A stretch of DNA of 6,903 nucleotides from contig JALSHM010000011.1 in NCBI GenBank assembly GCA_026982235.1, positions 1-6,903 of the forward strand, given 5' to 3'. Position numbers and translations under genes: made by a program. The notes under the pieces are model-generated. The model searched no databases. It was given only the letters and a program-made list of their open reading frames with translations, and was not told where the DNA came from. Of this stretch, positions 1 to 6,689 are shown one piece after another. Positions within the stretch are counted from its first letter, which is position 1. Each line of letters opens with the position of its first letter. The DNA comes from Robiginitomaculum sp. (GTDB taxonomy: Bacteria > Pseudomonadota > Alphaproteobacteria > Caulobacterales > Maricaulaceae).

Positions 1-667
1 GAACTTCCGATACCATGGTCGCCCGCGTAGTGGTAATCTCATCCATACCGTCACAGCCGCGCACAATCAACGCTCGCTTTACCCCAAGTCCAGCCAAAGC
101 ATGGGCGTAAATTTCCCGTAAATCATCGACGTACACACCGAGCAAATAATACTTAACCGAGGCCGGATTACATAAAGGGCCAAGACGGTTGAAAATCGTC
201 CGTGTGCCTAATTTCGCCCGCGCCGCCGCCACATTTCCCATGGCTTTATGATGGTTCGGGGCAAAGAGAAAGCCTATGCCCGCCTCACGCATACAGACCT
301 CAGTTTGCGCGGGCGGTATATCCAGTTTAACGCCTAACGCGCCCAAAACATCGGATGCACCAGATTTGGACGATACGGCGCGGTTGCCATGCTTGGCCAC
401 TGGCACGCCTGCGCCCGCAACAACGAATGCAGCAGCCGTGGATATGTTATAGGTCTTAAGCCCGTCCCCACCCGTGCCAACAATATCCATAGCACCCTCA
501 GGGGCACACGCCGGTGTCATCCGAAATCGTAATATACGGGCGGCAATTTCCAACTCCTCGGCATCAATACCGCGCTTTTCCCATTTCTCAAGATAGAAAC
601 AAATATCATCATCCGACATGCGGCCACTGATCATGGTTTCAAAAGTAGACTGGAAAATACTGCTCAT
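1..667 (-). CDS. trpD: Anthranilate phosphoribosyltransferase TrpD (3' end cut by window edge)
   Basis: Cytoplasmic enzyme that transfers phosphoribosyl from PRPP to anthranilate, the second committed step to tryptophan. I translated 222 residues from the ATG at 667; the C-terminus lies beyond position 1. Visible family signatures are the PRPP-binding DIVGTGGDG (about 61-69), AKHGNRAVSSKSG (91-103), APNHH (136-140), the RTIFN-LGPL-NP stretch (156-168) and CDGMDE (205-210). The start is well fixed: the ATG overlaps the trpG stop as ATGA, and upstream in frame a TAA stop comes after eight codons with no alternative start. The GTGGD motif lies near residue 64, whereas enzymes such as the E. coli one have it around 80, so the first helix seems to be absent. 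No strong ribosome binding site is seen, so translation is probably coupled to trpG. Confidence 0.95.
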   Translation of the reverse strand, partial: MSSIFQSTFETMISGRMSDDDICFYLEKWEKRGIDAEELEIAARILRFRMTPACAPEGAMDIVGTGGDGLKTYNISTAAAFVVAGAGVPVAKHGNRAVSSKSGASDVLGALGVKLDIPPAQTEVCMREAGIGFLFAPNHHKAMGNVAAARAKLGTRTIFNRLGPLCNPASVKYYLLGVYVDDLREIYAHALAGLGVKRALIVRGCDGMDEITTTRATMVSEV

Positions 668-1239
668 TTCATACCCGCTATTTTCAAGAAGTTATCTATA
701 ATATCGTGACCGTGTTCTGAAGCAATAGATTCAGGGTGAAATTGTACGCCGTGAATGGGACGGCTCTTGTGATAGGCACTCATAATTTCGCCGTCCGCAG
801 TGGTACCGTTGACCAGCAAACAATCTGGCATACTGTCTTTATCCAGAGCCAGGGAATGATAACGGGTGGCGTTGAACGGTGATTTTATACCCGCCAGAAC
901 GCCTGTGCCGTCGTGCAATACCGGAGACACTTTGCCGTGCATGATTTGCTTCGCCCGTATAACTTTACCGCCAAAGGCCTGACCAATAGCTTGCAGACCA
1001 AGGCAAACCCCAAAGATTGGTAAATCTTCTGGCGCAGTTTTTAGAAACTCTAGACACATACCCGCCTCATTAGGCGTTTTGGGTCCAGGGGATATGATAA
1101 CGCCCGCAGGTTTCAGCGCCAAAGCCTGCGCCGCGCTCATCACATCATTGCGTATGACATGGGTATTTGCCCCTAACTCTTGGGCATAGTGCACCAGATT
1201 ATAGGTGAAGCTGTCATAATTATCGATGATGAGGAGCAT
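664..1239 (-). CDS. trpG: Anthranilate synthase component II, glutamine amidotransferase TrpG
   Basis: Small subunit of anthranilate synthase. It hydrolyses glutamine and channels ammonia to TrpE. The 191-residue product is a complete class I (triad) amidotransferase: IIDNYDSFTYNL at the N-terminus, the oxyanion-region PGPKTPNEAG (51-60), nucleophile Cys79 in GVCLGLQ, and the His168/Glu170 pair in GVQFHPES. The residue after the nucleophile elbow is Leu where many homologues have His (GVCLGHQ). This variant is tolerated in the family as far as I recall. The start at 1239 is chosen because the protein begins exactly with the conserved MLLIIDNYDSF and has an AGGA site six bases upstream. The open frame continues upstream but that part only reads through trpE. 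It starts 1 bp after the trpE stop and overlaps trpD by 4 bp, which suits stoichiometric, coupled synthesis. A PabA role in folate synthesis, as in amphibolic amidotransferases, cannot be excluded. Confidence 0.95.
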   Translation of the reverse strand: MLLIIDNYDSFTYNLVHYAQELGANTHVIRNDVMSAAQALALKPAGVIISPGPKTPNEAGMCLEFLKTAPEDLPIFGVCLGLQAIGQAFGGKVIRAKQIMHGKVSPVLHDGTGVLAGIKSPFNATRYHSLALDKDSMPDCLLVNGTTADGEIMSAYHKSRPIHGVQFHPESIASEHGHDIIDNFLKIAGMK

Positions 1240-1240
1240 G

Positions 1241-2743
1241 TTAATTCCTGTTGAAATAGGCGGCATGTTCGGCGGCAGAAAACAATGCCATAGCCTTATT
1301 GCGGCATTCTTCGAACTCTGATTTTGGGTCACTGTCCAGAACAATCCCCGCACCTGCACGCACATGCATGATACCGTCTTTGACCACGGCGGTGCGCAAG
1401 GCGATGGCTGTATCCATATCACCACTGGCGGAAATATAACCAACCGCGCCCGCATATATGCCGCGCTTTTCGTCTTCCAATTCGTCGATAATCTCCATGG
1501 CGCGAACCTTAGGCGCACCGCTGACTGTGCCCGCTGGGAAACCGGCGAATAAGCAGTCTATAGCGTCCAGCCCGCCCCCTACCTGCCCCTCTACATTAGA
1601 GACAATATGCATAACGTGGGAATAGCGCTCGACAATACTGCGCTCTGTGACCTTAATCGTACCGGGCTTGGCCACGCGCCCCACATCATTGCGCCCTAAG
1701 TCCAAAAGCATAAGATGCTCAGCCATTTCCTTTTCGTCGGCCAAAAGATCCAACTCCAGTGCTTTGTCCTCACTTGGGGTCTTCCCGCGCACTCTGGTCC
1801 CTGCTATGGGGCGGATCGTGACGGTTTCATCTCTGAGCCGCACCAAAATTTCGGGACTAGAGCCGACAACTGCATGATCTTCGAAATTCAAATAATACAA
1901 AAATGGCGACGGGTTGAGACGGCGCAAAGCACGGTATAGGGCAAAGGGTGGCTCTGGTAGAGGGGCTTCGAAACGCTGGCCCAGCACAACTTGGAAAATA
2001 TCGCCGGCCTTGATATAATCTTGGGCAGCTTTAACTTTATGGGCAAAGTCCGCTTGGGGAATACCACCTGTGGGGGTCTGAATTTCTGGGGACACATGTT
2101 TGTGACGTAAGGGCAGCGTACCGCTCTCTAGGGCATTGGCTGCGCCCGTTAATCGCGTCTGTGCGCGTTTATAAGCATCCCCCGCAGACAGTCCCGGCTT
2201 GGGTCTTATGGTTGTTGTTAAAATGACTTCTTGGGCAATTTGGTCAAAAATCGCGATAATGGTCGGGCGAGTCATAATGGCATCTGGGGTATTGATCGGA
2301 TCGGGATTCTCACAGGGCAAATGCTCGACCTGCCTAATCATATCATAGCCCAAATAGCCAAATAGCCCTGCCGCCATGGGGGGGAGTTCATCGGGTATAT
2401 GAACCTTTGCCGCCGCCTGCATTTTGCGCAAACTGTCAATTGGTTTTTCGTCCAATCGTGCAAACGCGCCGCCGTTCACACCCTCTAGTGACATTTCGCA
2501 ATCATCGCCCCGCACGCGCCAAATCAAATCTGGTGCATAGCCAAGCACAGAATAGCGCCCCCTTTGCTCGCCGCCCTGCACGGATTCAAATAAAAACGCA
2601 TAGGGCTGATTGGTGGCCAGTTTTAAAAATGCCGAAACAGGCGTGTCTAAATCGTTGACGAGACGCGTCCAGACAATTTGCGGTATATCTGCATTATAAC
2701 GACACGCAAATATATCCTCATGGGGGAATAAATCAGGACTCAT
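1241..2743 (-). CDS. trpE: Anthranilate synthase component I TrpE
   Basis: Large subunit of anthranilate synthase, converting chorismate plus ammonia to anthranilate with loss of pyruvate. The 500-residue length is usual for the family. The N-terminal domain (about 15-165) carries LFESVQGGEQRGRYS (51-65), matching the LLES region that binds feedback-inhibiting tryptophan. The chorismate-binding domain (about 230-490) shows NPSPFLYYL (277-285), PIAGTRVRG (312-320), EHLMLLDLGRNDVGRV (342-357), GTVSGAPKVRAMEIIDE (405-421) and the C-terminal FEECRNKA (477-484). The LFES and NPSP regions suggest that allosteric control by tryptophan is kept. I prefer the ATG at 2743, which has a weak TGGGGT site six bases upstream. 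A GTG at 2755 would add four residues but lacks a ribosome binding site. The gap to ppiD is 16 bp and to trpG 1 bp. There is no room for a classical trp leader/attenuator in front of the gene. Confidence 0.96.
   Translation of the reverse strand: MSPDLFPHEDIFACRYNADIPQIVWTRLVNDLDTPVSAFLKLATNQPYAFLFESVQGGEQRGRYSVLGYAPDLIWRVRGDDCEMSLEGVNGGAFARLDEKPIDSLRKMQAAAKVHIPDELPPMAAGLFGYLGYDMIRQVEHLPCENPDPINTPDAIMTRPTIIAIFDQIAQEVILTTTIRPKPGLSAGDAYKRAQTRLTGAANALESGTLPLRHKHVSPEIQTPTGGIPQADFAHKVKAAQDYIKAGDIFQVVLGQRFEAPLPEPPFALYRALRRLNPSPFLYYLNFEDHAVVGSSPEILVRLRDETVTIRPIAGTRVRGKTPSEDKALELDLLADEKEMAEHLMLLDLGRNDVGRVAKPGTIKVTERSIVERYSHVMHIVSNVEGQVGGGLDAIDCLFAGFPAGTVSGAPKVRAMEIIDELEDEKRGIYAGAVGYISASGDMDTAIALRTAVVKDGIMHVRAGAGIVLDSDPKSEFEECRNKAMALFSAAEHAAYFNRN
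1246..1249 (-). promoter_or_regulatory. Ribosome binding site of trpG (AGGA)
   Basis: AGGA on the minus strand lies six bases before the trpG ATG at 1239, inside the last codons of trpE. It decides the trpG start over any longer in-frame reading. Confidence 0.7.
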
Positions 2744-2757
2744 AACGCACCCCACAT
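2740..2757 (-). other. Five-codon mini-ORF with a Trp codon bridging ppiD and trpE
   Basis: Two bases after the ppiD TAG an ATG opens a five-codon frame (Met-Trp-Gly-Ala-Leu) whose TGA overlaps the trpE ATG as ATGA. No Shine-Dalgarno sequence precedes it, but ribosomes ending at the ppiD stop could reinitiate there. It could pass ribosomes on to trpE, or it may be chance in a 16-bp gap. No translation is demonstrated. Confidence 0.2.
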
Positions 2758-2759
2758 GT

Positions 2760-4700
2760 CTACTGATCTAAGCCTAGAGTTTTTTCGATATTTGCGGTCA
2801 TAGTTTGTGCCGGATTTTCAGCTAATAATGCCGCATGATATGCAGACTGAATATCCGTGCTTATCGCCTCGGCGGCTTGCGTGCTTAGCGTATCAACAAT
2901 GCCGGGAATAATAGCATCCGCATTGGGCGTAATCGTCAATACTTGTCCGATAATCCGATCAAGCCCATTGTCAGCCGTCCCGCGCACAATCTGGCCTTGG
3001 CGCGCCTCAAACAACCGTACCATGACCTGACTACCAAGACCCGGCGTACGGGCGGCACGGATCATTTGAACCTCAGACACTTCTGCACCTTTACCAATCT
3101 CTTTAGCCAAGTCTTCCAGGCTTTCACCAGCTTGAGCCCGCACAACTAAATCTTCTGACAATGTCGCCAAAGCTTCATCAGCTTTTTTCAAATGCCAAGC
3201 TGCCAAGGCTTGTTCACGCACATCTGCGAATGGACGCGGGGCGCTGTCTTTAATCTCATCAACACGTACCGCCGCAATACCGCCTTTACTTGTCTCAAAC
3301 ACATCGCCGTCAAAGCCTGGGTCGGCCAAGAATATCTCCTTCAAGATTAAATCATCAGTCGCAACTCCGGCAATATTAGGCAAGCCTTCTAGTTTTTGGC
3401 CGTCTTCGGTTTGCCCAAGGCGAGACATATAATCAAAACTGGCCACAGAAACCCCGCTGGCTAAACCCGCTTCTTCAAGGGTCATACTGTCTTCAGAAAT
3501 CCCATCTTGAATGGTTTGCGAGGCATCATAGAGAACTTGTTTGGCTTTATTAGTCTGAATTTCGTCAATGAGACTAGCCCGTTCAGTTTCCATATCCGGA
3601 ACTGTTCTAGGCGTAATGTCCGTTACCAAAACACTGAACCAGCCACCAAAACTACTGGCCACGGTTTGCGCCGTGTTTTTGTCCATTTTGTAAGCCGCTT
3701 CACCTGCCGTCGGGTCACTACTGGCACCTGGCAGTACATTTTCATACACCAAAGGTGCGTCCAAGGAAAACTCCGCGATTACCGCCCTAATGTCTTTACC
3801 TGCGTTGAGCGCCGCCGTTATTTTATCGGCTTGCTCTTTGTCTTTAGCAACAAATTGCTGGTAAGAGCGTGTTTCGGCTGTCCCCAATTGTCCAACTTTT
3901 ACTTTGTAATCAAAATGTTTCTTAATCTCTTCTTCGCTCACCTCTATATCGGGTAATACGTTTTCAATTTCCATACGCAAGAGGGTAAAGCGGCGGTATT
4001 CTGGAGCGATATATCCAGCTGGACTGGCTTCGATAAATGCCTTTAATTCTTCGTCACTTGGATCAGCTGGCACCGGTATGGCATCTCTATTCAAGCGTAA
4101 AAGTTTGACCATACGTTGCTCAGTCATAAATTTATACTGTTGATTGGCAAATATAGTCGGCGCCACAAGCCCCGCTTGAATACTGGCCAAAGTCTGTTCA
4201 CGGCGGATTTCTTTATGAACATCCTGTTCTAACTCTTTTGGTGACTTATTGCGGTCAATCCGGGACAAGACTTCAAGTATTTTGTTTTTATCTAATTTTC
4301 CCGTAATTTCATTATTAAAAACTTCCAAGCCCTCTATAAATTCAATAGCGTCGCGGTCATTCACGGCCACACCAAGGTCATCCGCATCAATTTGAATCAA
4401 TTGTTCAGTAATCAACGTGTTCAAAACTTGGCTATGCAAACCACGTTGATAAGCTTGCTTAGTCGTCAGGCGCTCAGGCGCTTCTTTGTTAATCTCGCCC
4501 AGCCGACGTTGGAAGAAATTATTAAACGCCTGTAAGCTAACCTGCTCTTTACCAACTGTCGCTGCTGCGTTTTTGCTCTGAGATATAAAGGCATCCGTGA
4601 CCCCAAACATAGACAGACCAGCGAGCAGCATAACGACTAGCACCCCGAATAAAAACCCGAGTATGGTTTTCTTAACTGAGCCAAAAATAGATTGCGACAT
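2760..4700 (-). CDS. ppiD: PpiD/SurA-N-type membrane-anchored periplasmic chaperone with a degenerate PPIC domain
   Basis: Inner-membrane-anchored folding factor, 646 residues against about 620 for E. coli PpiD. A short basic N-terminus is followed by one membrane segment (about 13-33) and the family-like MFGVTDAF, so the bulk faces the periplasm. Residues about 38-200 form a SurA-N-like helical chaperone region (VGKEQVSLQAFNNFFQRR, then the LITEQLIQIDADDLG-type stretch). The parvulin-like region (about 235-365) ends in the AYKMDKNTAQTVASSFGGWF stretch. The GGDLGWF motif of active parvulins is missing, and the GYHI histidine position reads GGWF. This suggests a chaperone without isomerase activity, as described for the PpiD parvulin domain of E. 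coli. An AAAGGT site lies five bases before the ATG at 4700. It is the first gene of the leftward trp cluster, and its promoter probably also drives trpEGD. The family call is secure; the symbol follows common alphaproteobacterial annotation. Confidence 0.88.
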   Translation of the reverse strand: MSQSIFGSVKKTILGFLFGVLVVMLLAGLSMFGVTDAFISQSKNAAATVGKEQVSLQAFNNFFQRRLGEINKEAPERLTTKQAYQRGLHSQVLNTLITEQLIQIDADDLGVAVNDRDAIEFIEGLEVFNNEITGKLDKNKILEVLSRIDRNKSPKELEQDVHKEIRREQTLASIQAGLVAPTIFANQQYKFMTEQRMVKLLRLNRDAIPVPADPSDEELKAFIEASPAGYIAPEYRRFTLLRMEIENVLPDIEVSEEEIKKHFDYKVKVGQLGTAETRSYQQFVAKDKEQADKITAALNAGKDIRAVIAEFSLDAPLVYENVLPGASSDPTAGEAAYKMDKNTAQTVASSFGGWFSVLVTDITPRTVPDMETERASLIDEIQTNKAKQVLYDASQTIQDGISEDSMTLEEAGLASGVSVASFDYMSRLGQTEDGQKLEGLPNIAGVATDDLILKEIFLADPGFDGDVFETSKGGIAAVRVDEIKDSAPRPFADVREQALAAWHLKKADEALATLSEDLVVRAQAGESLEDLAKEIGKGAEVSEVQMIRAARTPGLGSQVMVRLFEARQGQIVRGTADNGLDRIIGQVLTITPNADAIIPGIVDTLSTQAAEAISTDIQSAYHAALLAENPAQTMTANIEKTLGLDQ

Positions 4701-4705
4701 AATTT

Positions 4706-4711
4706 ACCTTT
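4706..4711 (-). promoter_or_regulatory. Ribosome binding site of ppiD (AAAGGT)
   Basis: AAAGGT on the minus strand is five bases from the ATG at 4700. It supports that start, which also places a complete membrane anchor at the N-terminus. Confidence 0.6.
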
Positions 4712-4723
4712 ATTTGTTCATTC

Positions 4724-4753
4724 TTGCATTTTGAGCGGCACACTAGCTATATA
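4724..4753 (+). promoter_or_regulatory. Putative sigma-70 promoter for tpiA
   Basis: TTGCAT (4724-4729) and TATATA (4748-4753) are separated by 18 bases, with a predicted start near 4760 and a leader of about 37 bases. The boxes resemble TTGACA/TATAAT, and the position fits the 96-bp divergent gap, but there is no direct evidence for use. Confidence 0.4.
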
Positions 4754-4776
4754 GGGGGTAGGCGTAAACTCTTAAA
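4748..4776 (-). promoter_or_regulatory. Putative sigma-70 promoter for ppiD-trpEGD
   Basis: On the minus strand TTTAAG (4776-4771) is separated by 17 bases from TATATA (4753-4748). Transcription would begin near 4741, giving a leader of about 40 bases before ppiD. The -35 box is a poor match, so this is inference from spacing and the good -10 box. The same TATATA can serve the opposite strand. Confidence 0.35.
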
Positions 4777-4786
4777 CACCGATAGC

Positions 4787-4789
4787 AGG
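4787..4789 (+). promoter_or_regulatory. Ribosome binding site of tpiA (AGG)
   Basis: AGG within GCAGGT lies seven bases before the ATG at 4797, supporting that start, which puts the catalytic Asn/Lys motif at the usual place. Confidence 0.55.
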
Positions 4790-4796
4790 TAATTTT

Positions 4797-5549
4797 ATGA
4801 AAACTTTGATAGCAGCTAACTGGAAAATGCACGGAAATCTTGACTGGGTACAAAAACCGGCAGAATTTCGCGCCCTCTTCCCGCAAAACCATGATACTAT
4901 TGACATATTATTGTGCCCGCCTGCCCATATGCTCGCCCCCATGACTCGCGCCGCCGCTGCGTGCAATATCGCTATCGGTGCACAAAATTGCCATGACCAA
5001 GTTTCTGGCGCCTTTACTGGCGAAATGAGCGCCGAAATGGTTGCTGAAACCGGGGCGCGCTATGTGATACTTGGCCATTCAGAGCGCCGCGCCCTGTTCG
5101 GAGATACAGATGCGTGGATTGCTGCCAAAACCCGTGCCGCCCAAATGGCTGGCCTTATCCCAATCATATGTGTTGGTGAAAGCCAAGCGCAACGAGCCGC
5201 TGGACAAGCTGAGGAAGTCGTCGCAGAACAATTGGCAAAATCAATACCGACAGATGCAGATGGTGACAATCTTGTCATAGCCTATGAACCCGTATGGGCG
5301 ATTGGCACGGGGCTCACCCCAACCATAGAAGACATTGCCATTATTCACGACCATATTCGCGGCTGTCTGACCACAAGGTTCGGCGCAAAAACCGCAGACA
5401 AAATTCAGATACTCTATGGGGGTTCGGTCAAGCCTGAAAATGCCAAGGCAATATTGGCCTTAAAAGACGTAGCCGGAGCGCTCATTGGTGGGGCGGGACT
5501 AGAAATGAAAAGCTTGGCGGCAATAGCTGCAGCGAGCGAGCAAGCCTAG
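4797..5549 (+). CDS. tpiA: Triosephosphate isomerase
   Basis: Cytoplasmic enzyme interconverting dihydroxyacetone phosphate and glyceraldehyde 3-phosphate in glycolysis and gluconeogenesis. The 250-residue length is typical of the homodimeric TIM barrel. Every catalytic element is visible: Asn8/Lys10 in AANWKM, the electrophilic His94 in ILGHSERR (91-98), the base Glu164 in AYEPVWAIGTG (162-172) with the following flexible loop, and phosphate-binding YGGSV (207-211) and GGAGL (231-235). The last motif is GGASL in most homologues; Ser to Gly here is a mild variation beside the phosphate site. The start is fixed by the N-terminal motif and the upstream AGG site. The gene is divergent from ppiD over 96 bp and convergent with the downstream propeller gene, with only 2 bp between the stop codons, so its transcript probably runs into that gene in antisense. 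Confidence 0.98.
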   Translation: MKTLIAANWKMHGNLDWVQKPAEFRALFPQNHDTIDILLCPPAHMLAPMTRAAAACNIAIGAQNCHDQVSGAFTGEMSAEMVAETGARYVILGHSERRALFGDTDAWIAAKTRAAQMAGLIPIICVGESQAQRAAGQAEEVVAEQLAKSIPTDADGDNLVIAYEPVWAIGTGLTPTIEDIAIIHDHIRGCLTTRFGAKTADKIQILYGGSVKPENAKAILALKDVAGALIGGAGLEMKSLAAIAAASEQA

Positions 5550-5551
5550 GG

Positions 5552-6676
5552 TCAGAACCTCTCCCCGCGTATATCTTTACGTCCCAAGACATCCGCCCCC
5601 AATGACCCGATATAAAGCCAACCATCACCGGGTTCTGTTGCTCCGGTTGTTAGGGGGTAACCACCGGACGGGTCTTGGTATTGGGCGAGGACTTCGCCGT
5701 TCATATCTATAGCAAAGACAAAGCCGTAATTTACCGCCTTAGGGCGCATTGAAGCTGGTAGACGTTGCACCAATTTACGCATGAACGGCTTGCCGGAAAG
5801 ATTGTCCAAAGCCTCAGAGCGTGGACTGGTCAGACCGACCCAATAACGCCCATCTTGACCTTTATTGACATTGTCCGGAAAGCCCGGCAAATTACTGATT
5901 ATCGTATCTGTGACACCCGCCTTAAGGCCAGTAAGCCAATGCCGCTTGATAGAATAAGTGCCAGTTTCAGCAAAGAGGAAACAAGCATCGTCTGGGCACA
6001 TGGCAACACCATTAGGGAAGCTTAAATTATCTAACACCGTTTTCGTCGTTTTATCCGCTGGATTATAAACCAAAATACGGCCAGTTTTGCCGTGTTCCAT
6101 CAATTCTAGTAATGAAGCCGCTAAAGTCGAGCCTGCCGCTTCGGCGCCAAATTTCGTAGATGCATCAGAGAAATATATTTTGCCGTCTGCTGCAATGCCT
6201 AACTCGTCTGCATATAGAATTGGGCTACCGTCATCCGTTTTATTTGTCAGGACGCTAACAGTGCCTTTGTCGTCAATACTCAGTAAACCCTTATGGGCAT
6301 CCGCGACAATCAGATTACCACCTAATATGCCCGGCGGCGCGAATTGCAGGCCAAGCGCCACCCCACCCGTATTGGCAAATACCTCGTGTTTATTTGCAAT
6401 GGGGTCAATACGGACAATATCGCCACTTTGGGTAGATATATAGATATACATCATGCCGTTCTCGATACGACCAGCTACATCTTCGGGGCCATGTTGCTCA
6501 CCAATGGCAAGGGTTTTTAAACTTGCCAATTTCATATTAGGCGCAAAATCCCCCACATAGCCAACATTTTTTGGCGCATTCCAAGCCACCGGGTTAATAG
6601 GTACTGGCCACAGGGTTAGATATGCAAGACCAAGTAATATAACAAAAAAGATCGCAAAGAATATTTTTTTGAGCAT
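5552..6676 (-). CDS. Membrane-anchored strictosidine synthase-like / SMP-30-type beta-propeller protein
   Basis: 374 residues. The N-terminus (about 5-22, after MLKK) is a hydrophobic signal anchor, so the propeller should lie in the periplasm. The rest resembles the strictosidine synthase-like/APMAP group of six-bladed propellers, related to SMP-30 and paraoxonase lactonases. Seen motifs are HGPEDV (62-67), YADELGIAADGKIYFSDAS (155-173), HGKTGRILVYNP (195-206), FPNGV (220-224), LFAETGTYSIKR (234-245) and NLPGFPDNV (262-270) followed by YWVGL. Glu65, Asn222 and the Asp268/Asn269 pair could be the calcium or metal ligands of the family. The substrate is unknown; hydrolysis of a lactone or ester is inferred from the fold only, and true strictosidine synthesis is very unlikely in a bacterium. 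An AAGGA site lies eight bases upstream of the ATG at 6676. The gene follows the maleylacetoacetate isomerase gene by 11 bp, so the two are probably co-transcribed. Confidence 0.85.
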   Translation of the reverse strand: MLKKIFFAIFFVILLGLAYLTLWPVPINPVAWNAPKNVGYVGDFAPNMKLASLKTLAIGEQHGPEDVAGRIENGMMYIYISTQSGDIVRIDPIANKHEVFANTGGVALGLQFAPPGILGGNLIVADAHKGLLSIDDKGTVSVLTNKTDDGSPILYADELGIAADGKIYFSDASTKFGAEAAGSTLAASLLELMEHGKTGRILVYNPADKTTKTVLDNLSFPNGVAMCPDDACFLFAETGTYSIKRHWLTGLKAGVTDTIISNLPGFPDNVNKGQDGRYWVGLTSPRSEALDNLSGKPFMRKLVQRLPASMRPKAVNYGFVFAIDMNGEVLAQYQDPSGGYPLTTGATEPGDGWLYIGSLGADVLGRKDIRGERF

Positions 6677-6684
6677 AATGGGTG

Positions 6685-6689
6685 TCCTT
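6685..6689 (-). promoter_or_regulatory. Ribosome binding site of the propeller gene (AAGGA)
   Basis: AAGGA on the minus strand overlaps the TAA stop of the upstream maleylacetoacetate isomerase gene and lies eight bases before the ATG at 6676. This supports both the start and an operon. Confidence 0.7.

Noticed and set aside
1240..1518. In-frame extension of trpG upstream to 1518, adding 93 residues
   Set aside because: The added part reads antiparallel-free through trpE in another frame, has no amidotransferase similarity, and the conserved TrpG N-terminus starts exactly at the ATG at 1239 with a good AGGA site.
2744..2755. GTG start for trpE at 2755
   Set aside because: Adds four residues not expected in the family and has no ribosome binding site; the ATG at 2743 has at least a weak G-rich site at the right distance.
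3507..3956. 149-codon rightward open frame opposite ppiD
   Set aside because: It is fully antisense to a well-supported gene, rich in Arg/Cys/Phe without a recognisable domain, and has no convincing ribosome binding site; a shadow frame.
4772..4796. CtrA-like TTAA-N7-TTAA box upstream of tpiA
   Set aside because: Only one TTAA half (4772-4775) is present; the second half-site does not occur at the required spacing.
5500..5570. Possible terminator hairpin at the tpiA end
   Set aside because: Only a 5-bp GCTTG/CAAGC pairing with a long loop and an imperfect AGGGT/AACCT pairing are seen, and neither is followed by a T run.
6087..6443. 118-codon rightward open frame opposite the propeller gene
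   Set aside because: Low-complexity Ser/Pro/Leu-rich translation typical of the antisense of a coding frame, with no family signature.
6664..6670. Run of seven A (minus strand) at the start of the propeller gene, as a slippery or phase-variable site
   Set aside because: The run encodes Lys-Lys plus part of Ile in a normal basic signal-anchor start; the frame does not fit a classical -1 slippery heptamer and seven bases is short for phase variation.
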